From contig JAUICH010000020.1 in NCBI GenBank assembly GCA_030427505.1, positions 55,642-119,641 on the forward strand: DNA of 64,000 nucleotides, in the 5' to 3' direction. The notes beneath the pieces were generated by a model that worked only from the letters and a program-made list of their open reading frames with translations, ran no database searches and was not told the DNA's origin. Every line of letters starts with the position of its first letter. The first letter of the stretch is position 1. The position numbers and the translations under genes were made by a program. The DNA is from Verrucomicrobiia bacterium (GTDB taxonomy: Bacteria; Verrucomicrobiota; Verrucomicrobiia; Verrucomicrobiales; DEV007). Of the stretch, positions 53,401 through 60,583 are shown one piece after another.

Positions 53401-53761
53401 TCCCGGTCGGGAAGGTGTTGATGGCGTCCACCCGGGTCTTGATGTCGTCCAGGGCTTCGCGCGCGTCATAGCCCAGGGCGAGTTCCACCGTCACCGAGCC
53501 GCTACCTTCCGAAGCGTTCGAGAAGATGCGGTCCACGGACTCGATGTCCTGGATGGCCTCCTCGATGGGGATGAGGACGGCTTCCTCTACCTCTTCGGGC
53601 GTGGAACCGCGGTAGGTGACGCCCACGGAGATGGAGTCGATCTCGGAATCCGGGAACACCTCCAGTCCAATGCGCTTCAAACAGGAATAAGCGCCCGCCG
53701 CGATGATGCCCAGCATCAGCAGATTGGCCGCGATTCCGTTTTTGGCGAACCACTCGATCAT
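50474..53761 (-). CDS. RND-family efflux permease
   Basis: The 1095-residue inner-membrane pump has the two-fold repeated HAE/AcrB architecture with 12 transmembrane helices. Early EVFPDSEIDSISVGVTY, the TM4-region GIVVDDAIVTAENVYEKL with its proton-relay Asp pair, and the second-half GVVVNDSLVMVDYVN are recognisable. It couples proton entry to export of a small molecule through an outer-membrane channel, which is not in the window. The adaptor gene is upstream, 9 bases away. Proximity to the ketosynthase cluster suggests product export, but multidrug or other substrates are equally possible. Confidence 0.93.
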   Translation of the reverse strand: MIEWFAKNGIAANLLMLGIIAAGAYSCLKRIGLEVFPDSEIDSISVGVTYRGSTPEEVEEAVLIPIEEAIQDIESVDRIFSNASEGSGSVTVELALGYDAREALDDIKTRVDAINTFPTGIERPNIRLQERSDSVVKVIVSGEVGERELRRMADQVRDEILQLTAKRKVPGLLSRLFFFGKDETEFDAGKINSVSLIGARPYEIDIEIPEQTLLKYDLTLDEVAAAVERQSVDLSAGKVKTQGGEILLRTKTKAYTGEEFRDIVIRSNPDGTKLTVGDLARVYDGFEETPVIARFDGEPAILLSVNRLGTQQDSIAISRAVVDYVEAKKPTLPQGLGIDYWRDRSTIVEGRLNTLIENAFWAFLLVFIVLALFLRISIAMWVALGIPVSFLGTLAVLPELGATLNISSLFGFILVLGIVVDDAIVTAENVYEKLKTAPSGLKAAIQGTKEVSIPVTFGVLTTVVAFVPLLLMTGHRGNMFKQISFVVIPVLIFSLIESKLILPAHLKHLKPAAKIRISKWNLIDRAQRLSARSMELFAERIYQPFLGLLLKERYVSYAFFVASLFVMAGWVFGGKVRYVNFPRVSSEYVTARLTMPYGTPSEITTAYIDKMEAAAWKLSEKYVDKNGQSGVEHIFSSSGASGLASGRGGSSSGVSHVGEVAIELQAPESRTVEVDGIQLSQEWRAMIGEIPGAEELNFRAEIGRFGDPVDVQIAGNDTEELARAAEAVKAKLAEYPALFDISSNFENGKEEIRLKLKPEAEMMGIETDELARQARGAFFGYEAQRLQRGREDVRVMVRYPLEERNSLRNLQDMRIRSSEGDRIPFTSLADLEVGRSFATIRRIDRNRVINITADLNKDTVDQEAIDRSLAEEIPKVLAEYPSVHFDFEGEAREQRETQAGLVIGGSFLLFALYALLAIPLKSMTQPLLIMSVIPFALIGAVLGHLFMDTFGGVEMPLSMMSLFGMLALAGVVVNDSLVMVDYVNQRRREGVSMHEAVRTGGVARFRPILLTSITTFIGLVPIIFEKSTQAQFLIPMAVSLGFGIVFATAVTLFIIPLQYLILEDAKRALRRGWRWYVKPLRRDAPEEDGNPTPAG

Positions 53762-53770
53762 GGCGGGTGC

Positions 53771-55153
53771 TTAGGTGCGGGGTTTGCCGCCTTCCACGGC
53801 GGGCTTGCCGGAACCGGCGCCATCGGGCCGGGGACCGCGCGACCCGGGGGCGCCTTTTCCGTCAGACGGGGGTTCTTCGCCTTCGATGCGGACCTGGTCG
53901 CCCTCCACGGCGAAGGGAAGGGGCGTGAGTGAGACGCGGTCGCCGGTCTTTAGCAGGCTGTCCGTGGCAACCACCAGGTAGTTCGGGTCGCCCTCGTACA
54001 CGATGTCCAGTTTCCGGAAGCGGACCCGTTTGTCTTCGTCGATGACGATCACGCTGTCGCCCCCGCGCACGGCTTGGCGGGGAATGAGAAAGACGTTCTT
54101 CAGGGTGGGGCCGTCAATGTTCGCGGAAACGAAGAGACCCATTTCAGGCAGGGCCAGCGCGGATTCCGCCTGATCCAGAGGAATGCGGGCCACAACGAAA
54201 AGCTGGCGCGTGCTGGCGTCGATGGAGCCTTCGGTGCGGTCGATCCAGCCGCTCCAGGTGCGGGCTGCCCGGGTATCTCCGGACCGCAGGTCCACCTCCG
54301 GGCCTTTGAACGGGCTGCCGTGGCCGTTTCCGTCGCCTTCTTTCTCGCTGTCGGAGTCTCCGCTGTTGGCGGTGAGTTCCAGAGAGGAATCGGGCTCTTT
54401 CGAATCGCCGCTCGTTTCGTGCAATTCTTTGGCCGCCATGGCGAAAAACGGGAACTGATCTTCCCGCAGAGGGAGGCGGACCTCCGCATAATCCGAGGCA
54501 AAGATCCGCCCCAGGGCTTTACCGGGGGTCACGTAGTCACCCAGGTCGGTGGTTTTTTCGAGGACCACGCCATTGTAGGGTGCCTTGATCTCGCAGCGCT
54601 GGAGGTTCAGCGCGGCTTCGTCGCGGTCCGCCTGGGCCGCGGACACCGCCGCTTGCGCCTCCTTAAGTTGGGGAAGGCGCAGGGTCAAGTCGCTGGGCTG
54701 GCCGCCGCGTCCCAGCCGTTCCCAGTCGGCCTTGGCCTTTTCGGTCTGTGCCTCCGCCAGGGACAGGGCTGTCTGGGTGCGGACGAGATCCGCCTCGGCC
54801 CGGGCCAGGGAGGCTTCGTAGTTGCGAGGGTCGATCTTCAGGAGGATGTCGTCTTTCTGGAAGGTCTTGCCTTCCCGGTACGCTCCGGAAACAAAGGCGA
54901 TCCTTCCGCTGACTTCGGCGGCCAGTTCCGTCTCCGTGTGGGGCTTCACCAAGCCATAGGAGGGGAGCGTCACGTCGTAGTCCGCGGGTTTCAATTCCTC
55001 CACCTGTACCACCGGCAGTGTCCGGATGGTGGGGCGCTGCCGGACCTCGGGCGGATTGGACACCAGATAGTGAAAATAGGAATAGCCCGCCCAGATCAAG
55101 GCCACGGTGACAGCCAGACGGATGAGGTTTGAAATGAGGCGGGTGAGCTTCAA
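53771..55153 (-). CDS. RND periplasmic adaptor (membrane fusion protein)
   Basis: The 460-residue protein has an N-terminal anchor helix (residues 9-30), a lipoyl-like half (AEVSGRIAFV), a helical hairpin (residues about 100-175), the second lipoyl half (CEIKAPYNGVV), a beta-barrel and a membrane-proximal domain. A Ser/Asp/Glu-rich insert of about 50 residues (near 265-310) interrupts the barrel and a Pro/Gly-rich tail follows. It links the pump to an outer-membrane channel. The only in-frame start near the anchor is TTG, without a clear ribosome-binding site. Confidence 0.9.
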   Translation of the reverse strand: MKLTRLISNLIRLAVTVALIWAGYSYFHYLVSNPPEVRQRPTIRTLPVVQVEELKPADYDVTLPSYGLVKPHTETELAAEVSGRIAFVSGAYREGKTFQKDDILLKIDPRNYEASLARAEADLVRTQTALSLAEAQTEKAKADWERLGRGGQPSDLTLRLPQLKEAQAAVSAAQADRDEAALNLQRCEIKAPYNGVVLEKTTDLGDYVTPGKALGRIFASDYAEVRLPLREDQFPFFAMAAKELHETSGDSKEPDSSLELTANSGDSDSEKEGDGNGHGSPFKGPEVDLRSGDTRAARTWSGWIDRTEGSIDASTRQLFVVARIPLDQAESALALPEMGLFVSANIDGPTLKNVFLIPRQAVRGGDSVIVIDEDKRVRFRKLDIVYEGDPNYLVVATDSLLKTGDRVSLTPLPFAVEGDQVRIEGEEPPSDGKGAPGSRGPRPDGAGSGKPAVEGGKPRT

Positions 55154-55452
55154 GCGGCGTGGGGAATTTTGAAAATCTAATCAGAAACGCGGCTGGTTAA
55201 CAGTGAATTTCTTCACGGATGCCAGTTTGGCAGGCCCTGGAAAAGCGTCTCCAGTCCGGTGCCTTCCAAAATTTGGACCGGACCTTGGAAACTGTCAGCA
55301 GCGGATCGCGGGGAAAGTTTAAACCCACGTTTCCGTGAAAAGTTGGTCGGAATTTCGCCAGGGTTTATTCAGCGGATTCTTTGCCGCTTCGTGGTGACGC
55401 TGGAAGTTTGAACCGGAAGTCGAATTCAATCGGCCAGTGGCGGATTGGAACT
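55154..55452. other. Gene-free spacer between the efflux operon and the toxin-antitoxin pair
   Basis: I see no supported gene in this stretch. It contains a TCCAAAATTTGGA palindrome near 55266-55278 and little else beyond the promoter region that follows it. Confidence 0.5.
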
Positions 55453-55480
55453 TTGCAAGGGACGGTGGTCCAATTAATAT
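55453..55480 (+). promoter_or_regulatory. Promoter of the toxin-antitoxin pair, predicted leaderless
   Basis: TTGCAA (55453-55458) and TAATAT (55475-55480) are 16 bases apart. Transcription would start about seven bases later, at or next to the ATG of the antitoxin (55487), so the mRNA may have no leader. No Shine-Dalgarno sequence is visible, which fits. Confidence 0.45.
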
Positions 55481-55486
55481 TCTTTC

Positions 55487-55714
55487 ATGAATTCCGACTG
55501 GATTGAGGTTCATCCGGACGTCTGCAATGGACGTCCAGTGATTCGCGGAACCCGTATCGCGGTGCAATCGATTTTGGAAATGATTGGGGCCGGAGATTCC
55601 GTGGAAGACGTGCTGGAGGCCTTCCCCTCTCTTAGCCGGGAGCAAGTGTTGGCTTGTGTGAATCATGCTGCTCGGCTGATGGGAAATCACTACTCGCTGG
55701 AGAGCGTGGGATGA
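55487..55714 (+). CDS. DUF433 antitoxin
   Basis: The 75-residue DUF433 protein begins IEVHPDVCNGRPVIRGTRI, the diagnostic block, followed by SILEMIGAGDSVEDVLEAFPSLSREQV, where a helix-turn-helix-like DNA-binding segment would lie. It is the antitoxin of a VapBC-like pair and probably represses its own promoter. The toxin gene overlaps its stop codon (ATGA). Confidence 0.9.
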   Translation: MNSDWIEVHPDVCNGRPVIRGTRIAVQSILEMIGAGDSVEDVLEAFPSLSREQVLACVNHAARLMGNHYSLESVG

Positions 55715-56052
55715 ACGGGTTCTTATTTGATGAGAACCTGCCTCGCGTCACTTCCTTGCCCACGAGCTTTCCGGTAATCCATGCGGTGGACCTGGGCGAG
55801 CGCCTCACGGACACCGAACTTTGGAACTACGCGAAGGAGAACGGCTTAGTGATCGTTTCAAAGGACGCCGACTTTTCGCAAAGAATCGTACTGTCCTCTC
55901 CCCCTCCGCGAGTCGTCCATCTTCGAGTGGGTAACTTGAGACGCCGGGATTTTTCGAATTGGTTGCAGCTCACCTGGCCGAGAATAGAGACCTTCATTCG
56001 GGTGAATAAGCTTGTTAGTGCCTATATGGGCCGGATTGAAGCGGTGGAATAG
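55711..56052 (+). CDS. DUF5615 PIN-like toxin
   Basis: The 113-residue protein starts FLFDENLP, the signature of DUF5615/Mut7-C-like PIN-domain toxins, and has further acidic residues in VSKDADF and an Asp-Leu in AVDLGERLTDTELW. Such nucleases cut RNA and are held inactive by the DUF433 partner. The start overlaps the antitoxin stop by four bases, the usual coupling. Confidence 0.9.
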   Translation: MNGFLFDENLPRVTSLPTSFPVIHAVDLGERLTDTELWNYAKENGLVIVSKDADFSQRIVLSSPPPRVVHLRVGNLRRRDFSNWLQLTWPRIETFIRVNKLVSAYMGRIEAVE

Positions 56053-56117
56053 GAAGAGCGCCGTATTGAGAAATTGGTGATTGAGATTTCGGAAGAAGGA
56101 TAGAATGGCTATCCGTT

Positions 56118-59100
56118 TCACTCAGGCTGCAGTGAATCCTTCACCTCAAACTCCACCCTGGCCGGTTCTCCATTGGTCAGGTCCACTGCCTGATACTTGG
56201 GACCTGAATCGCAATTCACCTGGACTTCACAGAGAGGGAGATTGGTGAATTCCAAGATTCCATTGGAGGGCGTCAGGTCCTCCGCAAGCATGGCGACTTC
56301 GCCTTTTGCCCAGTCCTTGATCCAGACCGACACTTTGGCGTTCTTGGCGGGCTTATTATCCTGGGTAACGTGAACGGTCAAAGTTGCCGTGGGATGAGTG
56401 GCAAAGTTGACTGTGGCTGTTTCACCGGCGACGAAATCGAGGAGAGCATGGCGGTGGGCCGAATCCGTTGCGCTGTTTTGAAGGCACACCCAGGCTTTGC
56501 CGCTGGGAAGGCCAGCGGTTTCAAAGGTGCCGGAAGGCGTCAGCTTGATTACTCCTGAGTGAAACCCGGGCAGCCTGACCTGGACGAAGTCTTTTTCAAA
56601 ATTGACCCCCTCCAGACCGGCGGCCGTCCCGGTCAGCTTTGCTTCCCGTTGCAGGGGCTGAAACCGTGGGGTGCGCTGGCTGGCGGGTTGTCCTGGCAGC
56701 AACTGAGGCGCGTAGCCGTCCGCGGTGACGATGAGGGTGTAGTAGTCGGCTTCGTTGGAAAGATGAAGATCCACGTTGCCCTCAGAATCACTTCGAGAGA
56801 TCTGAACGTCGTCATACGCGCCGTAGCCGCGGATGTCTGAAAGGTGCTCGGGCAAGAGGTAGCCGCTATACCATTCTTCCTTCTCCACAAAGTAAATCTT
56901 CGCGCCCGCCACGGGGTTCCCGCTGGTGGCGTCGACCAACTTTCCGGAAAGAGGAATGCCGGGATCGAGCTTGATTTCGAGCGGCCAGGACTTGTCATCC
57001 GCGGGCTGGGCGAGAACTTTGTCGATCCGGTGGCCCGCGTAGCCTTCGGCCTGAATGGTGACGGCATGTCCGGCTCCGGCGATCAGGCCGTCGATTGTGA
57101 AGCGGCCCTGCTCGTCCTGGCAATCCTGGCCGGACCTGGAAAGGGTGGCTGAATAGCTGGGCTGGGGTTCATTTGGGGGGCGTTCGGCTTTGGGAAAGTC
57201 GAGCCGGACATTGAACTTCGTCACCGGCTGGCCCGTGGTGGCATCCACCACGTGCCCCAGGATGACTCCCGTGGGATTGAGAGTGATGTCGAGAAAGTCG
57301 CCGGGCTTAAATTCAAGGCGGCGGACTGGCGAGAATCCTGTGCTCACGACGTCTATCGCCGCGCCCTCGTCGGGAATCCCGGTCAGCTCAAAGTTTCCCT
57401 GGGCATCCAGGCCCACCCGGTTTCCAACGTATTCGTAGCTGCCGGTAATCATGATGGAAGGCGCAATGGAAACACTTTTCACTGGCTTACCAGCGCGGTC
57501 CACGATCCGCCCTTTCACGGTCGCTCCCTTTTCGAGAACGCATTCCACGCCGGTTACGTTGCCGTCTTCTCCCGGTTCGACCCGTCGCCACTGGGGGGCA
57601 TACCCACTGGCTTCGACCACCAGAGTGTCCATGTTGTAACCTTCCGGATTGATTCCAGAGATGGTGAAGTGCCCCTGGGCGTCCGTCTGGCTGGAGCGGG
57701 TGTGGATGTAGGACCAGGAGGCGCCGCACCGCACGGACGCGTTCGCGATGGGCTCTCCGGCTTCGTTGGTGACGGCTCCCGATACGGAGCGGCCGGTAAC
57801 GAGGATGAAATCCCAGTGAGCCGTGTCGCCTTCTGCGGGCGGGGTAAGTTCCGATTTGGAAATTTTCGCAAAGTCCTTGTGCTCCACGCCGAAGCTCCAC
57901 AAGGGACGGCTGCGGGAATACCAGCCAAGCTGGTATGCGCCGTCCGGGCCGGTAATGTGGCGGTTCATCTGGGTGAGAAACCGTTTCCCGGAATAGTAGT
58001 CCCGAACCAGGGCGCCCCGGACCGGCTGGCCCTGGCTGTCGAGCACCCGGCCCTTCACCTGGTAGCCCGCGTCCATCCGGGCTTCTACCTTGACTGAGTC
58101 CTGACCGGTGGAATTGAAATGGACCTGCAGGTCACCCAGGGGCGGGGAGATCACTTTGACGGTACATTCTCTTTTTGGAACCGCGGGAATCAAGATCTGG
58201 CCCGAAGCATCGGTAAGACCGGTGTGGCCGCAATTGAGAATTACCTTAGCTCCGGGTACGGGAGCCCCCGTGGAGGCGGCTACCGCCGTGACGAGCACCT
58301 CGCACCCCTTTTCGAGTTGCAGGGTCCGTTCCTCGCTGGGAGTCTTAGTATTCAGGTACCACCACGTCTGGCGGTTGTGATCGTAGTCCGCGACAAGATT
58401 ACCCTTCGTTGCCAAGATCATGTACTCATGCACGGGTAAGTTTCCCTGCCACTGTCCGCTGTCATCGGTGGTGATGGTGAAGATGGGCGCGAAAGGAGTG
58501 ACCGGTCCCCGGCCTCCCATATTGAATCCCCGCACCGTGACTCCGCCCAGGGGCTCTCCATCTGGGCCCTGCGTGGAAAGGGTCATCGTTATCTCGGGAC
58601 GACTTTTGGGAGCGGCCTTGGCTGCTTCTGGAGCAGGCGTGGGCGCGGGATCGGCGGCACGGGCCAACAGCCAAGGTAGGCACAGCGCCGCGATGGTGAA
58701 CACAGCAATGGCTTCCATCCACGGCCGGGAGCGCAGGGGACGGGAGCGGTCCCTCAATAAGTCCTGAACCCGGCGGCGCAACCCTGACGGACCCACCATG
58801 GAAAAGCCCAGGGGCGAGACTCTGTCCGGGCCTGAGGCCACGGCCAACAACAACTCCGCGTAGGCCGGCGCGGGGATGTCCTGACCCAGCACCCAGTCGT
58901 CGCAGGCGCATTCGGCTTCATGCCGCAGGCGCTTTAACAACAGCCACGCGAAGGGATTGAACCATTGCAGGATGCAGACAAAAGCACCGGCCAACTGCAC
59001 CGGAACATCCCGCCGTTTGACGTGGGCCAGTTCGTGGATCAAGACGGCTCGCTGCCTCGACTCAGGCCATTCTTTAAACGCGGCAGGCAGAAGTATGGTG

Positions 59101-59765
59101 GGCGCGAGAACGCCTGTGACCATGGGCGTTGAGCTGTTTTCCAGGAATCTGAATTTCGGCATCCGGCGAAGTCCCAGGGAATCGGCGCAACGTTTGGCTA
59201 CAGAGAGGTAGAAGTCAGAGCCGCCAGTTTTTCCGGACCGGCGCAGCCGGATCAGCAACCGCATTTCGTTCAGGAAGAGCCCTGACAAAACCACCACGAT
59301 GGCTGACCAGGTTGCGACTGGCCAAGTCAACCAGGCGGGCCACGCTATTCTGCTGGGTTCGGGGTTTGCGAGTGAATGGGAAGGGGATGGGGATGGGGTG
59401 AGAGGATCTGAGTCTTTCTTTTGTGTGGGCTCAGGCGCGGACGCGAATGAGTCCTGGTTGGGCGGGGTTTCCTTTGCCATGAGGATTCGTTTCGCGGCTG
59501 GGGGGACACGGTCCCGGCTTGGAGCGGAGAGGGTAGATTCTTTCGAGGTGGGAATGTTCGCGGCGGACGGAGCCGGAAGAATTTTCCACCCGTCAAGATA
59601 GACCGCCGCCAGCGGAGACAAGACCAGCAGAACCAAGCTGACCGCCACCAAGCGGTGCCTCACGGCGGCCGTCAGGCGGCGGGGAAGCAGCAGGCACACG
59701 AGCCACATCGTTCCTCCCACGAGGGTCAGTCGCAGGGCCAATTCGAAAAATTCGGGGGTTGTCAT
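56118..59765 (-). CDS. BlaR1-type M56 metallopeptidase sensor with many carboxypeptidase-regulatory-like domains
   Basis: The 1215-residue protein combines an integral-membrane M56 peptidase (helices near 13-27, 40-56, 147-166 and further; zinc motif HELAH at 244-248) with a very long extracytoplasmic tail from about residue 390. The tail consists of repeated beta-sandwich modules of the CarboxypepD_reg type (for example GVTVRGFNMGG, VKGRVLDSQGQPVRGALV, ISGINPEG, LSGKLVDATSGNPVAGAKIY). In BlaR1 the tail is a penicillin sensor, which is absent here. The peptidase should cleave the BlaI-like repressor encoded upstream in the same operon (10 bases apart). Ligand unknown. Confidence 0.9.
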   Translation of the reverse strand: MTTPEFFELALRLTLVGGTMWLVCLLLPRRLTAAVRHRLVAVSLVLLVLSPLAAVYLDGWKILPAPSAANIPTSKESTLSAPSRDRVPPAAKRILMAKETPPNQDSFASAPEPTQKKDSDPLTPSPSPSHSLANPEPSRIAWPAWLTWPVATWSAIVVVLSGLFLNEMRLLIRLRRSGKTGGSDFYLSVAKRCADSLGLRRMPKFRFLENSSTPMVTGVLAPTILLPAAFKEWPESRQRAVLIHELAHVKRRDVPVQLAGAFVCILQWFNPFAWLLLKRLRHEAECACDDWVLGQDIPAPAYAELLLAVASGPDRVSPLGFSMVGPSGLRRRVQDLLRDRSRPLRSRPWMEAIAVFTIAALCLPWLLARAADPAPTPAPEAAKAAPKSRPEITMTLSTQGPDGEPLGGVTVRGFNMGGRGPVTPFAPIFTITTDDSGQWQGNLPVHEYMILATKGNLVADYDHNRQTWWYLNTKTPSEERTLQLEKGCEVLVTAVAASTGAPVPGAKVILNCGHTGLTDASGQILIPAVPKRECTVKVISPPLGDLQVHFNSTGQDSVKVEARMDAGYQVKGRVLDSQGQPVRGALVRDYYSGKRFLTQMNRHITGPDGAYQLGWYSRSRPLWSFGVEHKDFAKISKSELTPPAEGDTAHWDFILVTGRSVSGAVTNEAGEPIANASVRCGASWSYIHTRSSQTDAQGHFTISGINPEGYNMDTLVVEASGYAPQWRRVEPGEDGNVTGVECVLEKGATVKGRIVDRAGKPVKSVSIAPSIMITGSYEYVGNRVGLDAQGNFELTGIPDEGAAIDVVSTGFSPVRRLEFKPGDFLDITLNPTGVILGHVVDATTGQPVTKFNVRLDFPKAERPPNEPQPSYSATLSRSGQDCQDEQGRFTIDGLIAGAGHAVTIQAEGYAGHRIDKVLAQPADDKSWPLEIKLDPGIPLSGKLVDATSGNPVAGAKIYFVEKEEWYSGYLLPEHLSDIRGYGAYDDVQISRSDSEGNVDLHLSNEADYYTLIVTADGYAPQLLPGQPASQRTPRFQPLQREAKLTGTAAGLEGVNFEKDFVQVRLPGFHSGVIKLTPSGTFETAGLPSGKAWVCLQNSATDSAHRHALLDFVAGETATVNFATHPTATLTVHVTQDNKPAKNAKVSVWIKDWAKGEVAMLAEDLTPSNGILEFTNLPLCEVQVNCDSGPKYQAVDLTNGEPARVEFEVKDSLQPE

Positions 59766-59775
59766 GGCAGGTTGG

Positions 59776-60177
59776 TTAGCGGGATTTGTCAGGGCCGTTC
59801 TTGTCGCGAGCTTCGGAGATAAGCCGGGCGATTTCCCGAAGCTCGGCTTCCGACGGCTTCTTGGAACTACCGGTCAGGTGCGTGGCGATGGCATCGCGCA
59901 GGCTGCCGCCAAAAAAAGTGTCCAGCAGCATCTGCAAGGACTGCCGGGCCACGGTCTTGGTTTCCCGCACGGGTAGGTAAACATGCTGCCGCCCTTCCTT
60001 GATGTGCTGGAGATGACCCTTGTTCTCGAGAATCTGGATCAGTTTCCTCACGCTCGAAGCCCCGGGCGGATCCTGCATCGCCTCCCGGATCGTCGCCGCC
60101 GTGGCCTTCCCTTCGGTATAGACGATCTCCATGATCTCCCGCTCCCGGCGGCTAAGTTTGTCTTCTGGAAAGTTCAT
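59776..60177 (-). CDS. BlaI/MecI/CopY-family transcriptional repressor
   Basis: The 133-residue protein has the family's winged helix (LSRREREIMEIVYTEGKATAATIREAM) and a C-terminal dimerisation helix region (QSLQMLLDTFFGG). These repressors are inactivated by proteolysis from an M56 membrane peptidase, encoded next. It probably binds its own upstream region, where a long inverted repeat lies. Regulated targets besides the operon itself are not visible. Confidence 0.94.
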   Translation of the reverse strand: MNFPEDKLSRREREIMEIVYTEGKATAATIREAMQDPPGASSVRKLIQILENKGHLQHIKEGRQHVYLPVRETKTVARQSLQMLLDTFFGGSLRDAIATHLTGSSKKPSEAELREIARLISEARDKNGPDKSR

Positions 60178-60194
60178 TCCGTGTTAGAGAGAAA

Positions 60195-60256
60195 TTTTTC
60201 GCTTTTCAAAGGTGTAGTCGGATTGCGCAAAATGGGCAAGCCTTAAAAGCGAAAAA
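60195..60256. promoter_or_regulatory. 12-bp inverted repeat upstream of the BlaI-like gene
   Basis: TTTTTCGCTTTT (60195-60206) and its exact complement AAAAGCGAAAAA (60245-60256) lie 38 bases apart, starting 18 bases before the repressor's start codon. Widely spaced arms suit two operator half-sites or DNA looping better than an RNA hairpin. The arms do not match the classical BlaI TACA/TGTA operator. Confidence 0.4.
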
Positions 60257-60304
60257 AATCGCTCATGTGGCGCGAGCCGCTGAATAGAATGCATGCGGCA
60301 TCCG

Positions 60305-60526
60305 TTAATACTCGCGGGTCAACGGGAGTTCAACGTCCGGCAAGACTTCGCCCTCAGGGGAAGTTAGGAAATCAATCAAAGAGGGTTTGTCTGACTCGGA
60401 AACCGAGAGAGCTTTTTCGAGAATGCGCCGATGCTCTTCCTCCATGGAAACACCGTGGACTGTCGCGCGGTGCTTCAGTTCGCGGATGAGGGAGTCGTCT
60501 ATGTCGTTGAGGAGCAAATCTGGCAT
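60305..60526 (-). CDS. FitA-like ribbon-helix-helix antitoxin, orphan
   Basis: The 73-residue protein opens MPDLLLNDIDDSLIRELKHRA, then VSMEEEHRRILEKAL, the standard FitA/VapB-type ribbon-helix-helix DNA-binding domain, with a toxin-wrapping tail (LTSPEGEVLPDVELP). A PIN toxin gene normally follows directly, but only 127 bases separate it from the BlaI-like gene and none fits. I use the ATG giving MPDLL; a longer frame upstream is unlikely. A TATAAT lies 26 bases upstream (60557-60552, minus strand). Confidence 0.82.
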   Translation of the reverse strand: MPDLLLNDIDDSLIRELKHRATVHGVSMEEEHRRILEKALSVSESDKPSLIDFLTSPEGEVLPDVELPLTREY

Positions 60527-60583
60527 CGGTAAATCGAATTGGAGATATATAATTATACCAAAGGAAAGCTCCATAGAGCTAGT

